A stretch of 64,000 bases of DNA from Mesodorylaimus sp. YZB2_4 (Eukaryota; Nematoda; Enoplea; Dorylaimida; Dorylaimidae): the NCBI GenBank assembly GCA_030248295.1, contig JASANH010000938.1, forward strand, positions 2,170,001-2,234,000. The letters run 5' to 3'. The translations under genes were made by a program, and so were the position numbers. Within the stretch, counting starts at the first letter, position 1. The number at the start of each line of letters is the position of its first letter. The notes under the pieces were generated by a model that did no database searches, had not been told where the DNA came from, and was given only the letters and a program-made list of their open reading frames with translations. Below, piece by piece: positions 11,736 to 23,700 of the stretch.

Positions 11736-12768
11736 ATGACTCCGACCGACATCGCTGCTTCGGGGGCCATCGGGCTGAGTGTCACGGCAATGCTGGCCTG
11801 CATTGTCACTATCCCAGTGGTCTTCCAAAAAGGATCGAGCATCCAGAATGAGCTCTACACCGACATGGCCGATTTCAAGCAAATCACTGATGGCGCCTGG
11901 GGCGACATTATGACCATGCGCTCTGGATCTCCAAAATTGAGGTTGGGACGCCAAGCCGAAGACTACGGTCACTGCCACTGCTATGATCGTAAGTCCCCCC
12001 CCCCCCCCCAGTGGTATATTGGGACTGACGTAGCCTGACTCGAGATAATTTTAGAAAACCCGTGTCCTCCTGGACCACCAGGCCCACCAGGCGAGCCCGG
12101 CGCTGATGGTGAACATGGAGCTGATGGGAAGAAGGGAGAGACGGGACCACCCGGCACGCCCCCGCCATGGTACCGCACTCCGACCGAAGGGCCGTGCCAA
12201 AGATGCCCGCCTGGGCCTCGAGGTCCGACTGGGCCACCAGGAAAACCCGGCGATTCTGTAAGATCTGTTAGGATCTCAGGTTCGGATCAAACATCTTGTG
12301 TCCACTTTAGGGCAAGAAGGGTATCCCCGGCAGCAAGGGCAACGACGGCAAACCAGGTCCTGCTGGACCATCCGGCCCACCAGGATCCCCCGGCAGTCCA
12401 GGCCCAGCTGGCAGGCCTGGCGAGAAAGGATCACCCGGCAGCGACGCTGAACGTGGCGAAAAGGGACCACCCGGAGCCAAGGGAGAAAGGGGACCACCAG
12501 GCCCTCCAGGACCAAGCGGCGATAAGGGCGCAGCCGGCAGGAACGGCCCACCAGGCCCATCCGGACCATCCGGCCCTCCTGGCCCAGGAGGAAGGCCAGG
12601 AGAAAAAGGTGAGTGATAGCTGGGTTGGGTCTAAACAGCTCCAACAAGATTCATATTTCAGGACCAAGCGGTCCTTTCGGAGAGCCTGGGCCTCCCGGTC
12701 CAGATGCTCACTACTGCCCTTGTCCGAGGCGAACGGCCAAAACAGCCAAGACCCACAAGAAAGCTTAA
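11736..12768 (+). CDS. Nematode cuticle collagen, 286 aa
   Basis: Exons: 11736-11988, 12055-12257, 12311-12608, 12662-12768. Residues 1 to about 55 form a cuticle-collagen N-terminal domain: a short cytosolic part, one membrane anchor (about 10-32) and a conserved [13 protein letters not shown] stretch. A basic LRLGR site at about 67-72 fits the subtilisin/furin-type cleavage box of the family. A Cys cluster (CHCYDQNPCPPG) leads into Gly-X-Y repeats interrupted by a [16 protein letters not shown] segment, followed by a long Gly-X-Y run and a short CPCPRR tail rich in Lys/Arg. These Cys pairs are expected to cross-link trimers in the exoskeleton. The first intron contains a long C-run right after its donor. 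The protein is about the usual length. Confidence 0.95.
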
Positions 12769-12905
12769 TCCGGGGTGGCGATTGGTCAGAATGCATACGA
12801 CGGCACAACATACATCTACAGACCTCCACAATCCAGATTTCGTCAGCGATCTCTTCAAACCACATTTTCCTAGTTTTGGCCCCGCTCTACTCCGTTATCC
12901 GTCGA

Positions 12906-12911
12906 AATAAA
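12906..12911 (+). other. Candidate poly(A) signal of the collagen gene
   Basis: AATAAA lies 138 bases after the collagen stop codon. Confidence 0.5.
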
Positions 12912-14629
12912 ACCCACTCTTGCATTTTGAGTTGTGGTACCCATACAGTGTTCATACACTAGCACCAAAACATGTGCTCTTTAAGTCCATGATGCAGCAT
13001 GATTCAACTCTGCCTCTCACACCTTCAGCATTCGGAGAGCAATTCTGCGCACCTCACAGTCAGACCCCAATGATCCAAGTTTACGTATCCACATTGTTGT
13101 GTCAGCTTATTCCTTGCCATGCAGAAAAGATAAGGGTCATTGGCCATCTTCACCACTGCTTGCAAGTGAGAAAGTGGCACGTACCCCGTATATCCCACTC
13201 ACTTCTGGATTGGATTGGACCCAGTCTAATCCAAAGGTGTGGGAAGAGAGAGCGCAAAAATGGCCAATACTGTAAAACTAAAAGCTTTCACTGACTAAAA
13301 AACAATCTTTTGGTCAAATCAGGTGGAAGGAAGCAGTTGTTATAATCAAGCTCGAGGTCAACCAATGAAGTCAAACCACTTTCTTCCCTCGTCATCAAGT
13401 TTGGCAGTTTCTCTTCGTTTTGTCTCAAAAAAAAGGGTTCCGCTTTTGACTGTTAGTCCTCTGCCCTGCGTTTGACGCATCTGAATACCTGTCTGGCCTG
13501 TACTTCATGGTTTTGGGCAGTCAAGACTTGAGAAACTGTGGTTTGAAGTGCGACTGCAAAGGCCTTATTAATCTGTCAGTGGGATATAGAAAGCTAGACA
13601 CCAAATGGATCGATGTCCACATCCCCAAGCAGCAGGAAATGCAACGTCTTGGAGCAAATCGGTTTGAGCAGGGGTAGTCTTTCAAAGATCATTCGACACC
13701 ACCTCATCAGCACACAGCAATGGTTATGTGCATTGAAGAAATAGCTGCTAGATACCCACCAAAATGTTAGAACTGTGGTAGGCACCCTATTTTTACCTTT
13801 TCACTGAGCATTTGAATATTTGTCTCGCTTTCGGATAGGTTTTGATCCGAGAGGGATGGATATTTTATCTCATCGGGAACATATACTTGACGAAACAGGG
13901 TATATACCTGTGACAAGTACAGAATGTGTAATGCCCTGAAGGCACTATCTATGCCATCTTGTTTTGCAGTACTGTGGGTAGAGGTCTGATGTTATTCGGG
14001 AATTGGCACTGAGAGGATAGTTGGTTGTCATAAGACAATTTTTTTCGGCAGGTCTAGTTTTTAGAGGATCCGTGATGCTAGTGGCGAGTGAATACTTTGC
14101 CAAGTACAGTAGATTACTCATGGTTGTTTCAGATTTTGCCAGGTATAGAAGTTAGGCTTTTTAGGTAGGTTAGCTGGTCGTGTTTAATGGAGATGCCGGT
14201 TGCAAAGAGGCCACTGTTGAGTAAACGTGTGGAAGAACGGTGCTGCGGAACTCGGAAAGCCACCCGTAACATACCCTCCCTAGTCACTTTTATGGATTCA
14301 TACTACACTGCTGGGGGAACCATAACAGTAGCTAATGATTTCGATCGATATTTCCACAATCGCCTAGAATTTTCCAAAATCCTATTAGGGTCATTGGATG
14401 CTACAGTACATCTTATACAAGGCCAAAAAATTATTAAATCCATGAAATGGCACCGAAAAACTTCCTAGGGCTCCACAAAAAACTTAGTACTTTGAAAGGT
14501 GAAGAGTAACATTTGAAAGAACTACAGCATGTTTCAGCGGGCATCGCCCCAACATCTCATCGGGGTTGGGCTAGGACATGCATCTTATTCGCGTGCCTCG
14601 CATCACTTCGTAGATTCCCATTTCCGCGA
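12912..14629. other. Intergenic, no supported gene
   Basis: The frames at 12920-13294 and 14187-14468 show no recognisable domain. The second contains a CCGTRKATRNIP stretch faintly like part of a piggyBac-type transposase, but it is too short and degenerate to call. Confidence 0.4.
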
Positions 14630-14846
14630 GTGTCCCGATTCAGCGAGTGCTGTTTTACACACGGCTAAAGAAATATGTGCGAGATCACTAGCTGTGCGCG
14701 TGCATAGGATTACATGTGTTTGGGCGGGCTTAGGCTTAGGCTCAGGCTCAGGCTTCCTCTGGGCGGCCTTGTGCAGGCTCATAGTATTTTGGTTAGCCGC
14801 GGTACTTTGCACTCGCGGATACGAGACACTCGCTGAATCGGGACAC
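14630..14846. repeat. Inverted-repeat element with perfect 20-bp arms
   Basis: The 20 bases at 14630-14649 (start GTGTCCCGATT) are the exact reverse complement of 14827-14846. The 177-bp centre holds TTAGGC/TCAGGC units near 14730-14752 and no gene. This could be a small non-autonomous DNA transposon or a hairpin-forming repeat. A flanking target duplication is not obvious. Confidence 0.5.
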
Positions 14847-15219
14847 AATCCATCACTTCACGCTGACTGGCAGTGTAAACAGAAACTGGAAGTAAATGCA
14901 GTAGATACAATGCGGTACAAAATCAAATTTACCGACCCAATCTCAGTCTCCGACATTTATGGCCATCGAAATGTCAAGTTTTCTTGCTAATCGCAAGTTT
15001 TTGCTGCGAGTATGTCCTTATTATCATGACTTCTATTGCCTCACTGCAATCGAACTAGCTGTTCATCCTTACTGCAGTTTGTCTAATCTAGCCTGACACG
15101 GCAAGAAAACAGTGTTTATTTCAGTCCTCTTGAAGACGCTTATCTAGCTGACTTGTTGCACTATAAATATAGGCTCTAGCCATACAGTATATGCGGTTGT
15201 GTTTTCGAGAAACTGGGCC

Positions 15220-16255
15220 CTGGTTCAGTTACAAAAGCAGGTTCGGTCGAGCCGAACCCAACTGGTCATTGTTCCAGGATCGACCGAACACGGTTTTTGC
15301 ACCGAGCCGAACCTTACCGAACTTTTTCTCAAATCTCACCGAACCCGAACCGAACCGAACCGAATTTTCCATGTTCACCCTCAGCACATCCTACATACAT
15401 CGCCCAACTGTCACAACTTTTTTCACAATATCCAAACGAATTCGTTTCGGCAAGCTTTAACTCAGCTTTTGGAGTTGCTTTGGACTTTACTCGATTCCAG
15501 TTCATTGCATAAGCAAATTCTTCCCAGACTGAGTAGTCCAATGGTTCAAATCGGGACTATTCAGAGGCCAACGCTTAGCTTCGATAAAATCAGGGAAAGT
15601 GATCCCTGAACCATTTCTCTGAATCTTTGTGAGTTTGAGCCTTCGCGCCATCTTGCTGAGATGTCCAGTTGTTCCCAAATACCTTTCTTCCATATTTCCC
15701 AGCTGCTGGCAAACCATTTCCATATTAACGGAATCATTGACTGTAACTTCACCCGACATGACCAGGGGTTTAGCTAAATTTCTAAAGTCTTGACTTTTCA
15801 TTTGTTGTACAGGCAACTGTTCAGTATTATGGACACTGATTTGTGAGTGCACTGCCTGATGAAGCAAATGCTCTGTCCTTCCTGTGTCAGTGTAAAGTTT
15901 ACTACAACGCGACTGCTTCCGTAGAAAACTAGGCATTTATGTTAGAGTTATTTTTTATGGCACCCGATATTTTCAAAATATTCAGAAGTCACTCCTTTTT
16001 AACCATTTTGAAATTGAAATTTTGAAGATAATGAAGAAAGGACCAGATAATTCAGAAAAAGAGACAGCGAAATTTATAGCTAAAACGAAACCTCGAACAA
16101 AATGACCGCATTTTTTTCCCAATAAAAGAGAAAATTCGAAATCGGTTGTTCGGTTCGGTGGTTCGGTCCAAAAAAGCCGGTTCGGTTCGGTTCGGTAAAA
16201 ATCGCCTATCCGGTGGTTCGGTTTGGCCGGTTCGGTGGTTCGGTCGATGCTGGTC
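15220..16255 (-). mobile_element. Mariner/Tc1-type transposase relic between CGGTT-rich inverted arms
   Basis: On the minus strand, frame 15502-15936 contains FPDFIEAKRWPLNSPDLN, typical of the block around the third catalytic Asp of mariner-family transposases. The sequence then changes frame and continues as LDYSVWEEFAYAMNWNRVKS, the expected next part, at 15541 downwards. It is therefore a frameshifted relic. The left flank (15223-15365) is full of CCGAAC units and the right flank (16144-16250) of GTTCGG units, so the two arms are inverted relative to each other and share a GATCGACCGAAC-like segment. The 5-bp unit is degenerate. No intact transposase can be read. Confidence 0.6.
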
Positions 16256-16871
16256 ATTGTACAGTTGCTATTCATATCACCAACTTGGCTATATTTGTTC
16301 TGCACGCATGCATCATGCATAGGAAGTTCAAAACATTTTTTACTCAATTCATTTTCTACCCATTTTGAAAAAAATGAATAAATGAATTACTTTTTTTGAC
16401 AAAGTCATTTGATAAAATTTTTTCGTTTCATATTTAAAGTCTTAAAGTTTTTCTACGAGTCCAGTCTTGTTTAATTGAACATTTATATCACAAAAACAAC
16501 ACAGAATGTCAAAGGTCACGCGCCGAGTGGGTCTTTGATTTTGATGGAACGGACAGCTTGTATGCCTTGTGTTTCCTCGGCGCAGCGCAGGTGACAATCG
16601 GCCTGTGGCGTATTTTTTTAGTCGGACGACTGTTTAACAGATTTTCTGCGCGGCGAGCTCAATACACCGCATATTTCTTGGAAAAATTTGCGACATTAGG
16701 AATGACGTCACTTTGTTGCCACCTGTACGATTTAACGCATTCATCGATTGATGCGTAGAGACCCCCCACGCGCACATGGACATGCCCGGACACGTCCAGC
16801 GTTCTGAAACCAGACGTCTAGACGGACTTCTTGCCTCCTCATTTCGCTGAAGATCACGGAGTTCACGAGGC

Positions 16872-16879
16872 TATATAAG
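16872..16879 (+). promoter_or_regulatory. TATA box upstream of the small nuclear-looking ORF
   Basis: GGCTATATAAGCAGC lies about 100 bases before the ATG at 16974. It resembles the collagen TATA box in sequence. Confidence 0.5.
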
Positions 16880-16973
16880 CAGCTCAGCCGAGGGGGTCAC
16901 GTCATTTGTTTTCTTTTTATTGGCGTGTGCGGGCAGCTGGAAAATCGACTCTTGACACTCCTTTACTTCCGAC

Positions 16974-17312
16974 ATGCCCAAACGCTCTCTGCCAGTGGCC
17001 GACAATGAGGAGACGTCCCCGAAAAGAGTGCGGGTGGAGGCCAATGACGAGACTGACTTGACTGGCATGGAAATCGGAGACGAGTCCTTTTATGGCGAGA
17101 CGGTGGAAACGATGGATTGGAGCAATGCCAATATTGCCACACCTGAGCATCAATCAGTGACTCAGCAACCAGAAGGCACTGTCGCAAACAGCGAGTACCA
17201 AATTGAGCATTTAAGAAATTGTTTCAATCAAAGAGATAAAAAATGTGTGTACAATTTTAGTCTGACTTTTAAATGCGAGGCATCTATTGACATTGTGCGA
17301 TTGAATCCATAA
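16974..17312 (+). CDS. Hypothetical acidic protein with a nuclear-localisation-like motif, 112 aa
   Basis: Single ATG-started frame downstream of a good TATA box. The N-terminus carries two basic clusters, PKRSL and SPKRVRVE, spaced like a bipartite nuclear localisation signal, followed by a Glu/Asp/Thr-rich segment. The C-terminal third has two Cys and no recognised fold. I do not recognise a family. An unseen downstream exon cannot be excluded, because the stop is reached just after several GT-containing positions. Confidence 0.45.
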   Translation: MPKRSLPVADNEETSPKRVRVEANDETDLTGMEIGDESFYGETVETMDWSNANIATPEHQSVTQQPEGTVANSEYQIEHLRNCFNQRDKKCVYNFSLTFKCEASIDIVRLNP

Positions 17313-17746
17313 TTTTCGCTGACTTAACTCATTGTAAAGTGTACAGTGCAATCATGGTCGATGCCTTTTGTTAGAACTCAACAAATAATTTTATGCAATT
17401 TTGTATTTACTGTATGCTTTAGTGAAGCTTAGAAAAGAAAATACGGACCAGTGTGTGCTTGTGCAAGCGAGTTTTAGCCATTTCAAGCAACAAACCGCGG
17501 CTAAAAGTCATTCTCTGGTCGAAACTTACCCGATGCCAAGCGGCTGGGGCGGTGAGTCCTGCCAAACATTTAAATTTACCACTTAAAAAGCCACGTGTGT
17601 AGGTAGCCTGCAAATCGCTGCTGTGCGCCCCTTGTTGTCCAGCATACTGTAGGCGCGAGCTTGTCCTATCCTTGGTTTCCAGACGCAGATCCTCTGTCTC
17701 TAGTTCTCTATCTTTCGATGCAAAAATGGGATCGCATTGATACTTG

Positions 17747-20700
17747 ATGATGGAAACGTATTTAGCTCAAGCGCGGCAGAGTTTGGTAAGTGCTGCACTT
17801 GTTTAAAAAATAGGTTGGACCTACCCCGCCACACGTCTCCTTAAAATGTGATGTGGTGCCAACATGCACGCCACCTGCAATGTTTACGTTTCTATTTATA
17901 GAACAGAGCGTATGCAAACGAAGAAGAACACCTGCACATTGTGGTTGGGAACGAAGCCTGCGACTTAGATTCCGCCGTCAGCGCAATTGTCTTTGCATAT
18001 TTTCAACAATGGAAGGTACATACCACGTTTGATTTCTGTGTCGTTCATGCTCTCCCTGTTTGTGCTGTTTCACATCAATAAGCTTATAAGCTTATAGCAA
18101 AGGCGCATCAGGGTGCTTCATATGCTTATTGCGCTGAACTAGTTCTAAAATGTTATATTGTATAAAAGTCGCCGGGCCTAAGCATAAACTCTGGAACTGA
18201 TTCCACAGTTTTTGAATGTCCCTCTTATTTTTTATAGTGTTGTGCATAAGGGCCATTCCTTTATTTTATAGTCAGCTTTTACTCGATATTAGAAAAGACC
18301 ATCGTGTTAACTTGTCTTCGATTTATTGCCTACTCGCATCGATACGGGTCGCACAGTAGTAGGCTTATATCCTGATGTTGTGGGCTAGTGGGCTAATTTT
18401 AGTGTCCTCATACTTCTTTTTTCTTTTAGGAAAAGCAGAATTATCTGTCGGCCCGAGTTTCTTATGTTCCTCTCCTTTGCATTCCACGCGCCGAGTATCG
18501 TTTGAAAACGGAAGTTGGACATATCTTATCGGAAATCTTCGGAAGCGGGGTTGAAAATTGGCTCCTTTTTATCGATGAGGTAAGGAGTCATTTACTTTGT
18601 TTAAATCTCTATTGCAGTTCTAATGGCGTCGTCTTGAAGAAAGAGCTCGCTCGCGGGTTTCAATTGATTTTCCTCGCATTGGGGCTGGTGTGACGTGTCA
18701 GAATGGGTCTATATTGCAATAGGGTTGTTTTCCCGGATCACTTTATTTGATGAAAGCTCAATGCAGCTTTGTGGTTGCCCAGCGCTGGGTGCTCGATCTT
18801 GCTCGTGGACATAGCGTGACGTTAGATAATCTCGTTCAACAAGGTGCATTATTCGAAATCAAGGCTAGCATCCTCCGGCCACTTTGTATGTGCAGTAGAC
18901 GCCACACGCCTTCGATAATTTAGCTCTTCCAGAACTTGAGGCGCGTCGACATATCGTATCTGGAAAAGGCTAATTCCGGCAGGACCTTCGTGATAATTGG
19001 ATTGCGAGCGAAGGGAGCTAAACGGCAAAGAGAAGGGGATGGCATGACTAGATATGAATGAGTGTAGTCGTGATTCGTACAATTCTTGGTGGCAGCCGTT
19101 CTAGTAGTTTTGTTAGGGAATGGGTGCAAAACGAGAACTTGGAGACGCATTGATTCTCTGAGAATCGTCTTTCCTCTCGTGGATAGCACCAGCACTGAGC
19201 AGTGCTGCATCCCATTAGTGCCAGCGGTGGCACGTCCAACATTTTCTGCTTTTCTTGAAGAGCTCTTTCTATTTTTTTCGTTTGCGCATCCGCTGCGAAT
19301 TATGCTGACGCATGCCTCGTCCTATCCTAACTAGTGTCTGCTAGGTCTTGCGTGTTTTTCGACACATTGTGCGTTAGGATATTGTTTGTGATAGCCTGTT
19401 CTTCGAAACCAAGACCTGAAGGGGTCAATCGCCTAGCATAATTGGGAGGCTGATATATGGGATCTGTCCAGGTCTACGTTTGCAATGACTCCAAACAGAG
19501 GCGAGTAGTGATAATTACTGAGCCGGCGAGCCCGACATTGATGAAATAAAGGGCTTATAGCAGTTTATTTAGAAAGCAATGGCAAAGTAACGGTCTGGAC
19601 GAGGTCTCAGGAGAAGGGAGGAATGGTTTCAGTAGAGTATGTACTAGAATAAAAACTAGAGAAAAAGAAATGGGACGTTGAGGATGAACTTTTGTCGCAA
19701 GAGAGAGCGCTATCGTCGGTGGAGCTGGAACGAATTCAGTGAATCGGGTTTGGATATTCGTTTTTTGACCCCGCTGAAGTTTGAGTGGTTGGGCTGGTCC
19801 ATTGGCGTCAATCAGCTGATTTTTGCAGCAGTTGCTTCTAATTTGAATAGAAAACAGCCACCTTGTTTACCTTGGAAGAAATGAGTGTGTGGAACGTAGT
19901 CGTGAAGTTAAGCGACGGGCCCGCAGTTTGACTCGAGTGTGAACTGAAGGAGGGTATGGTAGGTGGAACGAGTAGGAGGTAGCAGACGGATGAGTTAATC
20001 GAATAGACCCTTGGCATCGTGGCTGGAGCGCCAGCCGCTTTTCGCAGTTTATTCTATTGGCCGTGCTATGCATGCTCGGGACGCCTGGCTCGTGTCCAAT
20101 TTGTCAATAATGGACCTTTCTCCCCTCCCTTATCCGAGAAGCGTACTGCTTGACGCTTAGAAGAAAAGCGCTTTCCATACTAGAAGCGACGTTGAGCGGA
20201 TAAAGAACATAGTTTTTTAATGAAACTAGTAAGCCCGTGGGAGGGAACTGGTCTTTATCACGACACTTCCTGTTCCAGTTTTTGCCTCTCCTTTTGCGAT
20301 AGATAGTTTTTCAAATGGCTCAAGTTTTCTCTACCTTGTTCAGCAGGACAGCGTGAACTCGCGCCTACCATATCTTGGCCTAGCTAGGTTCTGCGTCGAC
20401 AAAGACCTCAATAAAAAGGGTAATGGTAGCGAAATCGTATCGCCGAGAGAATTTGCACCTTGCGAGGCCGATGATGGATCAAATCACTGGTGTGGGGTCG
20501 AATAGATTTTCTGTGCTGCTATTTGTTTCGTATTTACGGATTGTTCATTTTAGGTGAGATTGGAGGGGGTGTACGAGAAGGGTCGTCTGAGCTTTACCCT
20601 GGTTGATCACCACAAATTATCCAATCCGGCATTGGCTCGATACGGCTCGGCGGTGCGTCGTGTTATCGATCATCATGTCGATAACGAGCCTCTTAATTCG

Positions 20701-23700
20701 TCTTATCGTGCGCAATGTAGCGGTGAAGAAGATGGATTCAATCGATACGTGACAGACACGGTTGGCTCGTGCGCTACGCTGATTGCCGAACGAATAATAA
20801 GCGCTCGCGCTGGTGGATCGGCTGAGCCTGTACTCGATGACAAGGTGTCCAAGTTGCTTCTAAGTGAGTCGGGGTTTGTCTTTTATTGGCCCGGGGGCGG
20901 GGATCTAAGGCTACTGTGGGCTGTGGGGTGGCCTCGTCTTGCTTATAAAGTATGCGAGCAAGGTGTGGGCGATGAAGCGGGATAAAGTTTCTCGTCATTG
21001 TGGGCGAGCCACGTTGTGCATTTTGTGGCTATGATGATGGGTGGTCATTTGCTGGATAGGAACGGTGGGTGGGAATGAACTAAAATTCTGGCCCCTCCCT
21101 GCACCTCAGCCGTGAGCCATGGTAACTCACGAAGAGAATGGCCGCTTTGATGTTGTGCTGAACGTGAGCGCAAGGTGGTTATTTGTGGGATTTTCCCCGT
21201 CGATGCCATGGGTGCTGTGACGCAAATATGAGCCTAATTAAGGATATGACCTTACGATTTGCCCAGACGGAATTGTAGCTTAGGTGCCATTCTGATCGAT
21301 ACAAGCGACTTGAGGGATTCGGTGAAAACAACGACTCGCGATATTGCCGTCGTCGAGGCATTAGAAAGTGTGCTAGCTCTCGGAGGCAACTACAATCGCA
21401 AAGAATTATTTGAAGAAGTGAAAAGGGCAAAAAACGACGTGGCTGCAATGACCGTGCTGGAGATTCTAGCTAAGGACTATAAGGCTATTCACCGAGGTGC
21501 ACACGCGAGAAGAACAACGAAACTTTCGTCGATTGGAATGAGCACAGTGCCCTTATCGTTCGAGGTAAGTGGTGCAGCAAGAGGGACAACGCTATGATGT
21601 GTGCTGGTTCAATTATAGGCTTTGGCTAATCACGTTCCCAATGGTCGGCCGGCGACTGGGTCGTTGGAAGTTCAGTTGGAGACGTTCCGTCAGCAGAAGC
21701 AGGTGGATGCGTTGGTATTGTCGTGCGTCAATAAAAAACCAGACTTGCCGAAAGAGCGTCACAAACAAGTGGTGGTGTATGGGGGAGACAACGAAGATAA
21801 GGATCGAATTGTGTCCGCATTGTCCTTGATCAAAGGGTTGGACCTTACGCCCGCCTTTGTGGGTAGCGACAATGGCGTAAATGTTTCCGTCCGAGTGTAT
21901 TGGCAAGGAAATCCGGGCTTGAGTCGAAAGCAGTTATTGCCTGCTCTTGAAGACATGATAAACGGTAGGTGCTGCATGGTCGCTCGTACGTTTCGTAAGA
22001 TCTGAGCATTATAGGCAAGTTGGAAGAGAATGCGACTGCGGCAACGAGTCTGCCGAAAAGCGGAGAAAGCACGCCGTCTTCGTCGGCGGACGCTGCAAGC
22101 GGCAGTGAAAAGGAGGGGCAACGCGCTCCGAGTGTCCAGTCGAAACATTCGGCCGATCAGGATGACCAGGCGGCTGGAGGAACAACGACATCGACTGGGC
22201 AACGACAAGTTGGAAATAGGGCGAAACGATTCCTGGATTCAACCGAATTGGCTCGCAGTTTTTCTGTGACCTACGACGATGACGAGGACGATTTCTATTC
22301 GGGTGCCGGAGCTGGGCCTTCGCATCACGACGATCAAATGCATAACGACCCTCGAGCTGCTGGTCATTTAGGACGAATCGATGAGAACCAGCCAACGTCG
22401 ACGGCTTCTTGCGATTATGAATTGGATCACTATGACCGCCCACTCGATGAATTGTCCTCTAATTCGCCATCAACGACGGAAGACGAAGTCAGGCATTATC
22501 CCACTGTCAGTTCGCCCTACGCTACGAGTTCGTACGATGGGGGAGGTGGCGGTGGTGTGGCCAATGGTAGCGGAAATACGCAAGAAGAGTCAGCGGCGAC
22601 CTTGTCCGGCGTGCCTGATTTGCTGGACTCGCGGGAGAATCTTGCTGACGTCGTTGCCGGTGTGCCAGCAGAAGGTGAGGCCATCTTTTCGCACTTTAAG
22701 CCTGTTCATTAAGGACGTCCTTCGGTTGGGGTCCGCAGAAGAAGTGAGGGGCGGTCAAAGCGCGACGTTTCTTGAGGTGCGCTAAGCCAATGAAGAATAA
22801 CATCCTGTATATAATGTTGAGACTGATGCACATAGGCCACAGATTCGGACGGTAAAGCCTCATGTAACAAAGTGCCTATACAGCTTAATTAGGGCATATT
22901 CGAAACAGTGGTTTAGCAAGTAATTCAGCACTTTATTTACTGAGTTTGTGTTTAGATACTCCAGATTTGCTGGTCGATTATCACAGCCCATCTTCGGTCA
23001 CCGAATCACCTTTCCCAGCCTCCTCGAAGCGGACGTACGATGAGTACGGGGATGTCGATCTACTGCAAGGAACCGAGGCTGCCGGGGCTGCTCATCGCCT
23101 CGGATTCAATAAAAATACGATGTCGTCGGAGTCACATAACTACGATGATGATGCGCCCGAGATGGGCTTGGAGCCCTCATTTTCGTCGTACCCGCCGGAC
23201 ATCGCTGTGAATTATAACGACGACACGAATGCATCGTCGTCGACAACCAGCCGTCAATCTGAAATAAAGAGGGAACTGTCGGAACCGCATCAGTTCCAGT
23301 TTTCATCCGATCCGTCCCCAGCCGATGGACGTTCGAGGGCTGACACACCCCCCTCGTCCATTTCTCACTTGGAAGATGACGAAGATGATTTGAGGAGTTA
23401 CGGAAGGAAATTCGTCGTCGGCGTGGACGATCTCGAGAAGGACTTAAAACCTCCGGGCTCGAGGACGCCGCCAAACACGTTTACAGAAAAATATCTGGGT
23501 GAAAATGCAGCCAGTGCGACGACTGGTGCTCGTCGATCGTCTCAGCAGTCGGAATTGGAACCAGAGTTATTGTACTTGAAGCTGAAGGGAACGAAATTTC
23601 TGGTGGAGGGCGAGCACGTTGGGGCATCTCCAGCGTTGCTCTCGGCAGCAATGTTTGCACCGGAAAGCAGCGTACCTGGCACACCTCCAAATAGTTTCAT

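Noticed and set aside
12276-12865. Long minus-strand frames opposite the collagen gene
   Set aside because: They are shadows of the Gly-X-Y repeat, whose codon bias keeps the opposite strand open.
14187-14468. 93-residue frame with CCGTRKATRNIP, faintly like piggyBac-type transposase
   Set aside because: Too short, and no catalytic Asp block or inverted ends were found.
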